From NCBI RefSeq assembly GCF_014655295.1, contig NZ_BNBI01000008.1, positions 310,001 to 374,000 on the forward strand: a stretch of 64,000 nucleotides of DNA. Direction: 5' to 3'. The stretch comes from Streptomyces fumanus. GTDB taxonomy: Bacteria > Actinomycetota > Actinomycetes > Streptomycetales > Streptomycetaceae. The notes under the pieces are model-generated. The model was not told where the DNA came from. It saw only the letters and a program-made list of their open reading frames with translations, and searched no databases. The position numbers and the translations under genes are program-made. Below are positions 45,171-54,158 of this stretch, in pieces. Position 1 is the first letter of the stretch. Each line of letters starts with the position of its first letter.

Positions 45171-46000
45171 GGACCCCGGCCCCGGCCCGCGCCGCCCAGT
45201 ACCTCGCGCTGCTGGCGTACCTGGTCTTCCTGGCCTTCCCGTTCCTGTGGCTGCTGTCCACCGCGTTCAAGCCGCCGCGCGAACTGGGCAGTGCGCACCC
45301 CACCTGGATCCCGGAGGACCCCACCCTCGACAACTTCCGGCAGGCGTTCGACGAGCAGCCGCTGCTGCGCGCCGGGGCCAACTCGCTGCTCGCCGCGTCC
45401 GGCGCCGCGGTGCTCGCCGTGCTGATCGCCACCCCGCTGGCGTACGTGACGACCCGGTACCGGTCCCGGCTGGGGCGGGCCCTGACCGGGTGGGTGGTGG
45501 TCAGCCAGGCGTTCCCGTTCGTGCTGGTGATCATCCCGCTGTTCCTGGTGCTGAAGAACCTGCGGCTGATCGACTCGGTGCCCGGGCTGGTGCTGGTGTA
45601 CGTGGTGTGGGCGCTGCCGTTCGCGCTGTGGATGCTCGCCGGGTACGTGCGGGCCGTGCCGGCCGAGCTGGAGGAGGCGGCGGCGGTCGACGGGGCCGGC
45701 AGGCTGCGGACGCTGGTGTCGGTGACCGCGCCGCTGCTGGCGCCGGGGATCGTGGCGACGGCGCTGTTCGCGTTCGTCACCGCGTGGAACGAGTTCTTCT
45801 TCGCGCTGGTGCTGCTGAAGACCCCGGAGAAGCAGACCCTGCCGGTGGTGCTCACCCACTTCATCGGCGCCGAGGGCGTGGCGGACCTCGGCCCGCTCGC
45901 CGCGGCGGCCTTCCTCGCCACCCTGCCCTCGCTGGTGGTCTTCGCGATCGTCCAGCGGCGGATCACGGGCGGCATGCTCGCCGGGGCGGTGAAGAGCTGA
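45167..46000 (+). CDS. sugar ABC importer, permease 2
   Basis: 277 residues from GTG 45167 (GTGA overlap). It is MalG/UgpE-like, with six hydrophobic segments, FLWLLSTAFKPP at the first segment, and the EAA loop ELEEAAAVDGAGRLRTL. The TAWNEFFFALVLL segment near the C-terminus is typical. It pairs with permease 1. The start codon of the binding-protein gene overlaps its stop by 1 base (TGATG). Confidence 0.93.
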   Translation: MRTPAPARAAQYLALLAYLVFLAFPFLWLLSTAFKPPRELGSAHPTWIPEDPTLDNFRQAFDEQPLLRAGANSLLAASGAAVLAVLIATPLAYVTTRYRSRLGRALTGWVVVSQAFPFVLVIIPLFLVLKNLRLIDSVPGLVLVYVVWALPFALWMLAGYVRAVPAELEEAAAVDGAGRLRTLVSVTAPLLAPGIVATALFAFVTAWNEFFFALVLLKTPEKQTLPVVLTHFIGAEGVADLGPLAAAAFLATLPSLVVFAIVQRRITGGMLAGAVKS

Positions 46001-47283
46001 TGCGCGCCAAGGCGGCCCTGCTGCTCGCCCTCGCCCTGCTGCTCACCACCGCCTGCACCGGCGGGGACGGCGGCTCCGGCGACGGCCGGATCACCCTGCG
46101 CTTCCAGTCCCTGGCCTGGCAGAAGGAGTCGGTCGAGGCCAACCGGGAACTGGTGGCGGAGTGGAACGCCACGCACCCCGATGTGCGGGTCGAGTACGTC
46201 CAGGGCAGTTGGGACAGCGTCCACGACCAGCTCCTCACCTCCTTCGAGGGCGGCGAGGCACCCGACATCATCCACGACGCCTCCGACGACCTGGCGGACT
46301 TCGCCTACGGCGGCTACCTCGCCGACCTGACCGAGCTGCTGCCCGCCCGGCTGAGGTCGGACATCCCGGACCGCACCTGGGAGACGGTCACCTTCGGCGA
46401 CGGGATCTACGGGGTGCCGTTCCTCCAGGAGCCCCGGGTGCTGATCGCCGACGCGAAGCTGCTGCGGCGGTCGGGGGTGCGGATACCGACGCCCGAACGG
46501 CCCTGGAGCTGGGCCGAGTTCCGGCGGGTGACGAAGGCACTGAGCGGACCCGGGCGGTACGGGGTGGCCTGGCCGCTCAAGGAGCCCGTCTCGGCCACGC
46601 TCAACCTGTCGCTCTCGGCGGGCGGGCGGTTGTTCCACCGGGGCCCGGACGGCAAGGTCACCGTCCGCTTCGAGGCGGCCGACGAGGTGGTGCCGCGCAC
46701 CGTCCACGACCAGGTCACCACCGACCGCAGCGCCGCCCGGTCCACGCTGGGCAGCGGCGGCTCCGACACCCTGCCGGGGTTCTTCGCGGGGAAGTACGCG
46801 ATGGTGCCGCTCGGGTTCTCCTACCGCCAGCAGGTCGAACAGCAGGCGCCCGAGGGGTTCGAGTGGCGGGTGCTGCCCGCCCCGGCGGGAGCGGCCGGGC
46901 TCGACCAGGGCGTCAGCCCGCAGACGCTGTCCATCGCCGCGGACAGCCCGCACCAGCGGGAGGCCGCCGCCTTCATCGGCTTCCTGCTGCGGCCGGAGAA
47001 CATGGTGCAACTGGCCCTCGGCGACTGGATGCTGCCGACCGGGACCGAGGCATTGCGGCACCCCGCGCTGCGCACCGAGGAGCGGGGCTGGTCCGTCGGC
47101 ACCGCCCTGGCCGGCCACCTGCGGTCGGCGCCCGCGCAGGCCGTGCGCGGCTATCCCGAGTGGAAGGACAAGGTGGCGACACCGGCGTTCCAGGAGTACT
47201 ACAGCGGGGCGATCGGCCTGGGCGAGCTGCGACGGCGACTGGAGGAGGACGGGAACCTGGTACTGGCCCGCTACCAGCGGTGA
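46000..47283 (+). CDS. sugar ABC importer, extracellular solute-binding lipoprotein
   Basis: 427 residues from ATG 46000, at a TGATG junction. The signal peptide ends in lipobox LTTAC (Cys19). The mature protein is a family-1 (MalE-like) solute-binding protein: ITLRFQSLAWQKESVE, VRVEYVQGSWDSVHDQLLTS, GEAPDIIHDASDDLADFA, and GKYAMVPLGF. It captures an oligosaccharide or similar solute outside the membrane for the two permeases. It is unusual only in coming last in the operon; binding proteins are often first. No terminator is evident before the glycosyltransferase operator at 47323. Confidence 0.92.
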   Translation: MRAKAALLLALALLLTTACTGGDGGSGDGRITLRFQSLAWQKESVEANRELVAEWNATHPDVRVEYVQGSWDSVHDQLLTSFEGGEAPDIIHDASDDLADFAYGGYLADLTELLPARLRSDIPDRTWETVTFGDGIYGVPFLQEPRVLIADAKLLRRSGVRIPTPERPWSWAEFRRVTKALSGPGRYGVAWPLKEPVSATLNLSLSAGGRLFHRGPDGKVTVRFEAADEVVPRTVHDQVTTDRSAARSTLGSGGSDTLPGFFAGKYAMVPLGFSYRQQVEQQAPEGFEWRVLPAPAGAAGLDQGVSPQTLSIAADSPHQREAAAFIGFLLRPENMVQLALGDWMLPTGTEALRHPALRTEERGWSVGTALAGHLRSAPAQAVRGYPEWKDKVATPAFQEYYSGAIGLGELRRRLEEDGNLVLARYQR

Positions 47284-47322
47284 GGCACCTGGGACCGGAA
47301 GCTGCCGGAAAAAGAAGTTGTA

Positions 47323-47339
47323 CGAGACGTATCGTCTCG
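47323..47339 (+). promoter_or_regulatory. TetR-type operator overlapping the glycosyltransferase promoter
   Basis: cgagacgtatcgtctcg is a 17-bp palindrome with arms cgagacg/cgtctcg around a central tat. A third cgtctc half-site lies at 47345-47350. It ends 14 bp before the ATG at 47354, where repressor binding would block transcription or translation. The size and form fit a TetR-family operator. No tetR gene is adjacent, so the regulator would be encoded elsewhere. Confidence 0.5.
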
Positions 47340-47353
47340 CTTACCGTCTCCGC

Positions 47354-48562
47354 ATGACCAGTCGCTCCCACATCGCCATGTTCTCCATCGCCGCGCACGG
47401 CCACGTGAACCCGAGCCTGGAGGTGATCCGGGAGCTGGTGGCCCGGGGGCACCGGGTGACGTACGCCATCCCGCCCGCCTTCGCCGAGAAGGTGGCCGCG
47501 ACCGGCGCCGAGCCCAAGCTCTGGCACAGCACACTGCCCGGCCCCGACGCCGATCCGGAGGCGTGGGGCAGCACCCTGCTGGACAACGTCGAGCCGTTCC
47601 TCGCCGATGCGATCCAGGCCCTGCCGCAGCTCATCGAGGCGTACCGGGGCGACGAACCGGACCTCGTGCTCTACGACATCACCTCCTACCCGGCCCGTGT
47701 CCTCGCCCACCGCTGGGGCGTCCCCGCGGTGTCGCTCTCCCCGAACCTGGTCGCCTGGGAGGGGTACGACAAGGAGGTCGGCGAGCCGATGTGGGAGGAG
47801 CCGCTGAAGACCGAGCGCGGACAGGCGTACTACGCCCGCTTCCGGGCCTGGCTGGAGGAGAACGGGATCACCCTGCACCCGGACGAGTTCTCCAGCCACC
47901 CCGCCCGTTCCCTCGTACTGATCCCGAAGGCGCTCCAGCCGCACGCCGACCGGGTCGACGAGCGCGTGTACTCCTTCGTCGGCGCCTGCCAGGGCGACCG
48001 CTCGGGCGAGGGCGACTGGACGCGGCCCGCCGGGGCCGAGAAGGTCGTCCTCGTCTCGCTGGGCTCGTCGTTCACCAAGCAGCCGGCGTTCTACCGGGAG
48101 TGCGTGCGGGCCTTCGGCGCGCTGCCGGGCTGGCACACCGTGCTCCAGGTCGGCCGCCATGTGACCCGGGACGACCTCGGTGACGTGCCCGCCACCGTGG
48201 AAGTGCACCCCTGGGTGCCGCAGTTGGCGATCCTGCGCCAGGCCGACCTGTTCGTCACGCACGCCGGGGCGGGCGGCAGCCAGGAAGGGCTGGCCACGGC
48301 CACCCCGATGATCGCCGTACCGCAGGCGGTGGACCAGTTCGGCAACGCGGACATGCTCCAGGCGCTCGGCGTGGCCCGCAAGCTGCTCACCGAGGAGGCG
48401 ACCGCCGAGGCGCTGCGCACCGCCGCCCTCGCCCTGGTCGACGACCCGGAGGTGGCCCGGCGGCTGGCCCGGGTCCAGGCCGAGATGGCCGAGGAGGGCG
48501 GCACCCCGCGCGCCGCCGACCTGATCGAGGCGGAGCTGGCGGCGGCGGGCCGGCGGGCCTAG
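47354..48562 (+). CDS. macrolide-family (MGT) glycosyltransferase
   Basis: 402 residues from ATG 47354. This GT1 enzyme resembles Mgt/OleD-type macrolide-inactivating glycosyltransferases. It has the N-terminal AAHGHVNPSLEVIREL acceptor motif with the catalytic His, VVLVSLGSSFTKQPAFY, VEVHPWVPQLAIL, and the UDP-sugar motif THAGAGGSQEGLATATPMIAVPQ, quoted only as THAGAGGSQEGL. It likely transfers glucose from UDP-glucose to macrolides or other phenolic or hydroxylated compounds. It is cytoplasmic. A palindromic operator overlaps its promoter, and a strong bidirectional terminator follows. Confidence 0.92.
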   Translation: MTSRSHIAMFSIAAHGHVNPSLEVIRELVARGHRVTYAIPPAFAEKVAATGAEPKLWHSTLPGPDADPEAWGSTLLDNVEPFLADAIQALPQLIEAYRGDEPDLVLYDITSYPARVLAHRWGVPAVSLSPNLVAWEGYDKEVGEPMWEEPLKTERGQAYYARFRAWLEENGITLHPDEFSSHPARSLVLIPKALQPHADRVDERVYSFVGACQGDRSGEGDWTRPAGAEKVVLVSLGSSFTKQPAFYRECVRAFGALPGWHTVLQVGRHVTRDDLGDVPATVEVHPWVPQLAILRQADLFVTHAGAGGSQEGLATATPMIAVPQAVDQFGNADMLQALGVARKLLTEEATAEALRTAALALVDDPEVARRLARVQAEMAEEGGTPRAADLIEAELAAAGRRA

Positions 48563-48585
48563 CCGAGGCTCCGCCGCATGGCGAA

Positions 48586-48619
48586 GGGCCCGTCGGCCAC
48601 CCCCGCAGCCGACGGGCCC
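48586..48619. terminator. bidirectional rho-independent-type terminator
   Basis: gggcccgtcggc (48586-48597) and gccgacgggccc (48608-48619) form a perfect 12-bp stem with a 10-base loop. It lies 24 bp after the glycosyltransferase stop and 18 bp after the convergent MMPL stop, so it can end both transcripts. Confidence 0.8.
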
Positions 48620-48636
48620 TGTCCCTCAACGGGCGG

Positions 48637-50901
48637 TCACACCCCGACCCGTTCGCCCTCGTCGTCCCGGGAGTCCCGAGCGTCCTGGGTGCCCCGCGTC
48701 ACCGCCTCCGGCGACTCGTCGTGCGTCAGGTCGGGCAGCCGGTGCAGCCACTTCGGCAGGTACCAGTTGCGCTCGCCCAGCAGCGACATCACCGCCGGGA
48801 GCAGCACCCCCCGGATGATCGTCGCGTCGATGAGGACCGCCGCCGCGAGGCCGACGCCCATCTGCTTCATGGACTGCATGGACAGCGTCCCGAAGATCGC
48901 GAACACGGCGACCATGATGACCGCGGCGCTGGTGACCACCCCGGCCGTGGTGACCACTCCGTGCCGGATGGCGTCCGGTGTCGACCGGCCGCGCAGCCGG
49001 GCCTCCCGGATCCGGGAGACCACGAACACGTGGTAGTCCATGGACAGCCCGAACAGGATCACGAACAGGAACAGCGGCAGCCAGGTGATGATCGCCCCGA
49101 CGCCCTCCGCGCCGACCAGCGAGGCCCCCCAGCCGTGCTGGAAGACGGCGACCAGGATGCCGTAGGCCGCGCCCACCGAGAGCAGGTTCAGCACGATCGA
49201 GGTGAGCGCCACGGTCAGCGACCGGAACGACAGCAGCATCAGCAGGAACGCGAAGGCCACGACGAAGGCGAAGACCGGCAGGACCGAGCCGACGAGCTGG
49301 TCGTTGAAGTCCTTGGAACCGGCGACCTGCCCGCTGATCGGCGCCTGTACGCCGTCGACCTTGCCGAGGGTGGCGGGCCGTACCTCGTCGCGCAGCTTGT
49401 CCAGGCTGGCGCCCGCCCGGTCCTGGTCGGAGCCGCCGACCAGCGGTACGTAGACCAGGGCGACGTCCTGCGCGTCGTGCAGCTTGATCTCCACCGGGCC
49501 GCGCGAGGCGCCCGAACTGATCGCCCGTTCCCGGAAGTCGGCGAGCGCGGACTTCACCTCGGGCGCGTTGATGTCGTCGGCCTTCACCACCACCTCGGCC
49601 GGTTCCGAGCCGCCCGGGAACGCCTCGTTGACCCGGTCGTAGGTCTGCACGATGGGCAGCGAGTGACCGAACTCCTGGTCCAGGGTGAGGTTCTGCGTCT
49701 TCATGCCGACCGCGGGCGCGGCCACCGCGAGCAGCGCGCCGGTCGCCACCAGCACCGAGAGCACCGGCCGGGCCAGCACCCGGTCCAGTACGGCGCTCCA
49801 GAACCGGCTGCCCCCGCTCGCCCGGCGGGACCGGCGGCGCAGGAACGGCAGGCGCCCCTTCTCGACCCGCTCGCCCAGCAGCGACAGCAGCGCCGGCAGC
49901 ACGGTCACCGAGCCGACCATGGCCACCGCGACCACCATCAGCGAGGCCAGGCCCATCGCCTCGAACTCGGCGATGCCGGTGAACAGCATGCCCGCCATCG
50001 CCACGCACACCGTGACCCCGGAGACCACGATCGCCCGGCCACTGGTCGCGGCGGCGATCCGCAGCGCGGTCCGCGCGTCCCGCCCGGCGGCGCGTTCCTC
50101 GCGTTCGCGGCGCAGATAGAACAGGCAGTAGTCGACGCCGACCGCCAGACCGACCAGCAGCATCACGGAGTTGGCGGTGTCGCTCATCGGCATCACATGG
50201 CTGACCACGCCCATCAGGCCCATCGTCGCCATGATCGCGGTGATCGCGAGCAGCACCGGCAGCAGCGCCGCCACCAGCGCGCCGAACGCGATCAGCAGGA
50301 TCCCCAGGGCCACCGGTACGGCCGACAGCTCGGCCTTCTGGAAGTCGTCGCCGAACGCGTCGTCGAACGTCTTCATCATGCTGGCGCCGCCGATCTCGGC
50401 GATGCGCAGCTCCCCGTGGTCCTTCTGGACGCCCTCGACCGCCTTCAGCACCGGCTCGACCCGCTCCCCGGCGGTGTCCGCGTCGCCGCGCATGTCGAAC
50501 CGGACCAGCGCGCTCCGCCCGTCCCGGGAGATGGTGCCCGTGTCGTACGGGGAGGTCACGTCCGTGACCCGCCCGGTGTCCCGCACGGCCCGGACCACCT
50601 CGGTGACCGCGGCCCGGAACCCGGCGTCCGTGGCCTTCAGGGTGCCGTCCTTCGCCTGGATCAGGACGGTCTCGCTCGCCGGTTCGTCGATCCCGGCGTC
50701 CTCGATGATCCTGGCCGCGGTGTGCGTCTCGCCGCTCAGTTGGTCGCTGTCCTTGACGTCGACCCGGCCCGCGGCCGAGCCGGCCCCCATGGCCAGGACC
50801 ACGAACAGCACCCAGATGCCGACGGCAGCCCATCGGTGCCGGGCGCTCCAGCCCCCGGCCCGCGCGGCCAGACCCCGCACCCGTATCTCTCCGTTCCCCA
50901 T
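48637..50901 (-). CDS. MMPL/RND-type membrane transporter
   Basis: 754 residues from ATG 50901; the longer frame upstream is less likely. The two repeated halves each have one TM, a large extracellular loop, and five further TMs. Landmarks include VGLAVGVDYCLFYLRRERE in the first half and FGLSMDYHVFVVSRIREA in the second, both with the MMPL Asp-Tyr pair in a TM segment. Family members export lipids, pigments or drugs with proton-motive force. Substrate is unknown. It converges with the glycosyltransferase and is divergent from the DUF1697 gene across 234 bp. Confidence 0.92.
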   Translation of the reverse strand: MGNGEIRVRGLAARAGGWSARHRWAAVGIWVLFVVLAMGAGSAAGRVDVKDSDQLSGETHTAARIIEDAGIDEPASETVLIQAKDGTLKATDAGFRAAVTEVVRAVRDTGRVTDVTSPYDTGTISRDGRSALVRFDMRGDADTAGERVEPVLKAVEGVQKDHGELRIAEIGGASMMKTFDDAFGDDFQKAELSAVPVALGILLIAFGALVAALLPVLLAITAIMATMGLMGVVSHVMPMSDTANSVMLLVGLAVGVDYCLFYLRREREERAAGRDARTALRIAAATSGRAIVVSGVTVCVAMAGMLFTGIAEFEAMGLASLMVVAVAMVGSVTVLPALLSLLGERVEKGRLPFLRRRSRRASGGSRFWSAVLDRVLARPVLSVLVATGALLAVAAPAVGMKTQNLTLDQEFGHSLPIVQTYDRVNEAFPGGSEPAEVVVKADDINAPEVKSALADFRERAISSGASRGPVEIKLHDAQDVALVYVPLVGGSDQDRAGASLDKLRDEVRPATLGKVDGVQAPISGQVAGSKDFNDQLVGSVLPVFAFVVAFAFLLMLLSFRSLTVALTSIVLNLLSVGAAYGILVAVFQHGWGASLVGAEGVGAIITWLPLFLFVILFGLSMDYHVFVVSRIREARLRGRSTPDAIRHGVVTTAGVVTSAAVIMVAVFAIFGTLSMQSMKQMGVGLAAAVLIDATIIRGVLLPAVMSLLGERNWYLPKWLHRLPDLTHDESPEAVTRGTQDARDSRDDEGERVGV

Positions 50902-51135
50902 GACGGGCTTGCCCCCTCGTGTGCGGTGACGACCCCCTGCCGCCACCTTCCGTAACGACGGTAGGGGCCGGATAAAGCCAACTCGTCGTGCTCCCTGGTG
51001 AGGTGGGGCGGGCCCGGATCATCCCGCCGTACCGGTCCGGTCACCGCTGGGGAGGACACCGGTCCCTTACATCTACCGGTGGTTGTCGGGGGCGCCGCCT
51101 CCGGGTACCGCCCGGCCGCCGCCTAGGGTGGGGGC

Positions 51136-51684
51136 ATGACGACGAGGTACGCGGCGCTGCTGCGCGGGATCAACGTGGGCGGCAGCCGGAAGCTCCCGAT
51201 GGCCGAACTCCGGTCGCTGCTCGCCGATCTCGGCCACCAGGACGTCGGCACCCACCTGCAGAGCGGACAGGCCGTGTTCACCTCCGGCCACGGCGACGAG
51301 GAGTCCCTGGCCGCCGAGCTGGCGGACGCGATCGAGCGGCGGTTCGGCTTCGCCGTGGACGTGATCGTCCGCGACCACGCCTATCTGCGGGCGGTCGTCG
51401 AGGCGTGCCCGTTCCCGGCCGCCGGGCTGGCGCCCAAGCAACTCCACGTCACCTACTACTCCGCTCCCGTCGACGCCGGGCGGTTCGCGGAGATCGACCC
51501 CGCCGGGTACCTGCCGGAGGAGTTCCGCCTCGGGGACCGGGCGCTGTACCTGTACGCCCCGGACGGCCTCGGCCGTTCCAAGCTGGCCGAGGCCCTCGCC
51601 CGGCCCCGCGTGACCCAGGGCCTGATCGCGACCAGCCGCAACTGGAACACCGTACGCAAGCTGGTGGAGCTGACCGCCCCCTGA
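51136..51684 (+). CDS. DUF1697 protein
   Basis: 182 residues. The DUF1697 signature is present: RYAALLRGINVGGSRKLPM at the N-terminus, LGHQDVGTHLQSGQAVF next, and a C-terminal TSRNWNTVRKLVEL. The function of this cytoplasmic family is unknown. It stands alone, convergent with the chelatase gene of the sulfur operon, 4 bp away. Confidence 0.9.
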   Translation: MTTRYAALLRGINVGGSRKLPMAELRSLLADLGHQDVGTHLQSGQAVFTSGHGDEESLAAELADAIERRFGFAVDVIVRDHAYLRAVVEACPFPAAGLAPKQLHVTYYSAPVDAGRFAEIDPAGYLPEEFRLGDRALYLYAPDGLGRSKLAEALARPRVTQGLIATSRNWNTVRKLVELTAP

Positions 51685-51688
51685 CGGC

Positions 51689-52420
51689 TCAGGCCGCCGC
51701 CCGCAGCGGAGTGCGGGCCGCCTCGTACCGCTCCACCACCACCCGCGCCACCTCCGGCGCCGGGCCCAGCACCCCGGCCAGGACGTCCGCCCCCACCGCG
51801 CCCCGCGCGATCCGGTCCGGCAGCCGGCCGGGGGCCAGCACGTACGGGGCGACGGCGACCCGCGCGCAGCCCAGCTCGCGCAGTTCCCGTACCGCCTGTT
51901 CGGTGCGGGGAAGGGAAGCGGAGGCGAACGCAGGCCGCACGGCGCACCAACCGGTGTGCCGCCACTCCCGCGCGATGTCAGCGATCACTGCGATCGCCTC
52001 CGGGTCGGTGGACCCCGCCGAGGCCAGCACGACCCCGGTCGAGGACTTGTCGGCGGGCGTCAGCCCCGCCTCGTACAGCCGCCGCTCCAGCGCCGACAGC
52101 AGCAGCGGGGAGGGGCCGAGCACCTCGGCCTGCCGGATCCGCAGCGTGCGCGGGGCCTCGGCGAGCACCGCCGGGATGTCCGCCTTGGCGTGGAAGGCGC
52201 GGGTCAGCAGCAGCGGGAGCGCCACGACGTCCCGGACGCCCTCGGCCGCCAGGGACGCCAGCACGCCCGGCACCGAGGGCACGGTGAAGTCCAGGAACCC
52301 GGTCTCGACCCGCAGCTCCGGGCGGAGCGAGCGGACCCGGCGGACCAGGGCGTGCACGGTCGCGGCGTGCCGCGGGTCGCGGCTGCCGTGGGCGACGACG
52401 AGGAGGACCGGCGCGGCCAT
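51689..52420 (-). CDS. CbiX-type sirohydrochlorin chelatase
   Basis: 243 residues from ATG 52420. Two CbiX-like halves are present: the first with VVAHGSRDPRH (metal-binding His11) and PLLLTRAFHAKADIP (His77), the second with VVLASAGSTDPEA. It inserts Fe2+ or Co2+ into sirohydrochlorin. As the last gene of the sulfur operon, starting 5 bp after the permease gene, iron insertion to make siroheme for the sulfite reductase is the best-supported role. No precorrin methyltransferase is in the window. Confidence 0.85.
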   Translation of the reverse strand: MAAPVLLVVAHGSRDPRHAATVHALVRRVRSLRPELRVETGFLDFTVPSVPGVLASLAAEGVRDVVALPLLLTRAFHAKADIPAVLAEAPRTLRIRQAEVLGPSPLLLSALERRLYEAGLTPADKSSTGVVLASAGSTDPEAIAVIADIAREWRHTGWCAVRPAFASASLPRTEQAVRELRELGCARVAVAPYVLAPGRLPDRIARGAVGADVLAGVLGPAPEVARVVVERYEAARTPLRAAA

Positions 52421-52425
52421 GGCCC

Positions 52426-53322
52426 TCAGCCCCGCACCAGCAGACCGCGGCTGCGCAGCACCCAGCGCTCCAGCGGACTGAAGATCAGCAGGTCGATGGC
52501 GATGCCGACGACCAGGATGAGCAGGATGGCCTCGAACACCATGGCCATGTCGCTGGCGTTGCGGCCGTTCTCCAGCAACTGGCCCAGGCCCACGCCCAGG
52601 TCGGGGTAGGAGGCGATGATCTCGGCGGCCATCAGGGACCGCCACGCGAACGCCCAGCCCTGCTTGAGTCCGGCCACATAGCCGGGCAGCGCGGCCGGCA
52701 GCACGATGTGCCAGGTCCCCTTCAGCCCGGTCGCGCCCAGCGTGCGCCCGGCGCGCAGGAACAGCGGCGGCACCTGGTCCACGCCGGACACCAGGCCGTT
52801 GGCGATGGACGGCACCGCGCCCAGCAGGATCACCGCGTACATCATGGAGTTGTTCAGGCCCAGCCAGATCACCGCGGGCGGCACCCAGGCCACCGACGGC
52901 AGCGACTGGAGCCCGGACAGGATCGGCCCGATGGCCGCCCGGACGAACCGGACCCGGGCCACCAGCAGCCCCAGCGGGGTGCCGATCACCAGCGCCATCA
53001 GGAAGCCGGACAGGCCGCGCGAGACGCTGGTCCAGATGTAGCCGAGCAGTTCGCCCTGGAGCCAGGCGTCGCGGACCACGTGCCACACGTCGGCCGGGGC
53101 GGGCAGCTTGGTCGGGTCGTCGACGATCTTCAGGGAGATCAGCGCCTGCCACACCGCCAGCACCAGCAGCACGGCGACGACCGGCGGCAGCACCTTCTGC
53201 GTCAGCGTCTGCCGCCACGGCGTACGGCCGCTGTGCTGGGTCTCCAGCGCGTCCAGGCCCGCCTCCAGGCCGGCGAGGTCGCCCGCCTCCCTGGTGGGCG
53301 GGGGAGTGTCAGTGCTGGCCAT
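52426..53322 (-). CDS. ssuC: sulfonate/taurine-type ABC importer, permease
   Basis: 298 residues from ATG 53322. After a hydrophilic N-terminus (1-45) there are six hydrophobic segments with the coupling loop RTLGATGLKGTWHIVLPAA and SLPSVAWVPPAVIWLG, typical of SsuC/TauC. It overlaps the ATPase gene by 14 bp. The pathway position within the cys operon supports sulfonate or sulfate-ester uptake as a sulfur source. Confidence 0.88.
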   Translation of the reverse strand: MASTDTPPPTREAGDLAGLEAGLDALETQHSGRTPWRQTLTQKVLPPVVAVLLVLAVWQALISLKIVDDPTKLPAPADVWHVVRDAWLQGELLGYIWTSVSRGLSGFLMALVIGTPLGLLVARVRFVRAAIGPILSGLQSLPSVAWVPPAVIWLGLNNSMMYAVILLGAVPSIANGLVSGVDQVPPLFLRAGRTLGATGLKGTWHIVLPAALPGYVAGLKQGWAFAWRSLMAAEIIASYPDLGVGLGQLLENGRNASDMAMVFEAILLILVVGIAIDLLIFSPLERWVLRSRGLLVRG

Positions 53323-54097
53323 GGCGACGGATCTCTCCCCGCAGTTCTTCGGTGATCTCGACGGACAGTTCCGCGACCTCGGTGTCCTCGATCCGGCGCG
53401 GGTGCTCGATGCCGACCGTCCACTGGCGGGCGATCCGCCCGGGACGGGAGGACAGCAGCACCACGCGCTCGGCGAGCCGGACGGCCTCGCGCACGTTGTG
53501 CGTGACGAACAGAACGGACAGCTTCGTCTCCCGCCAGATCCGGGTCAGCTCGTCGTGCAGCACGTCACGGGTGATCGCGTCCAGCGCGGCGAACGGCTCG
53601 TCCATCAGCAGCAGGCCGCTCTCCTGGGCGAGGGCGCGGGCCATGGCGACGCGCTGGCGCATCCCGCCGGACAGCTCGTGCACCCGCTTGCCGTACGCGC
53701 CCTTCAGCCGGACCAGTTCCAGGAGTTCCTCGGCCTTGCCGCGGCGCTCGGACTTGGGCACGCCGCGCAGCCGGAGGGCGAGTTCGATGTTCTTGCCCGC
53801 GGTCAGCCACGGGAACAGGGCGTGCTCCTGGAACATCAGGGCGGGCCGCCCGTCCGTGGTGATCTGCCCGGCGCTGGGCCGGTCCAGCCCGGCGACCAGG
53901 TTGAGCAGCGTGGACTTGCCGCAGCCGGAGGCCCCGAGGAGGGTGACGAACTCGCCGGGCGCGACATCGAGGCTGATGTCGTCCAGCACGAGCTGGGGTC
54001 CCGCGGGTCCGGCGAACGACTTCGAGACGTGCTCGATCCGGGCGGCGTGGGTGGCCGTGCCGGTGCCGTCGGCGGCCTTGGCGAGGGTCGTGGCCAT
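53309..54097 (-). CDS. ssuB: sulfonate-type ABC importer, ATPase
   Basis: 262 residues. ATG 54097 is chosen because ggagg lies 8 bases upstream; GTG 54106 abuts that site and is less likely. Walker A is LLGASGCGKSTLL, the signature LSGGMRQRVAMARAL, and Walker B LLMDEPFAALDA; the H-loop is VTHNVREA. It energises uptake of aliphatic sulfonates through the next permease. It lies 61 bp after the binding-protein gene on the same transcript. Confidence 0.9.
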   Translation of the reverse strand: MATTLAKAADGTGTATHAARIEHVSKSFAGPAGPQLVLDDISLDVAPGEFVTLLGASGCGKSTLLNLVAGLDRPSAGQITTDGRPALMFQEHALFPWLTAGKNIELALRLRGVPKSERRGKAEELLELVRLKGAYGKRVHELSGGMRQRVAMARALAQESGLLLMDEPFAALDAITRDVLHDELTRIWRETKLSVLFVTHNVREAVRLAERVVLLSSRPGRIARQWTVGIEHPRRIEDTEVAELSVEITEELRGEIRRHGQH

Positions 54098-54158
54098 GGT
54101 CGTCACCTCCTGGGTCTGGGTCTGGGTCGGTCGGGGTCGGGGATACGGGCGGGCGGGC

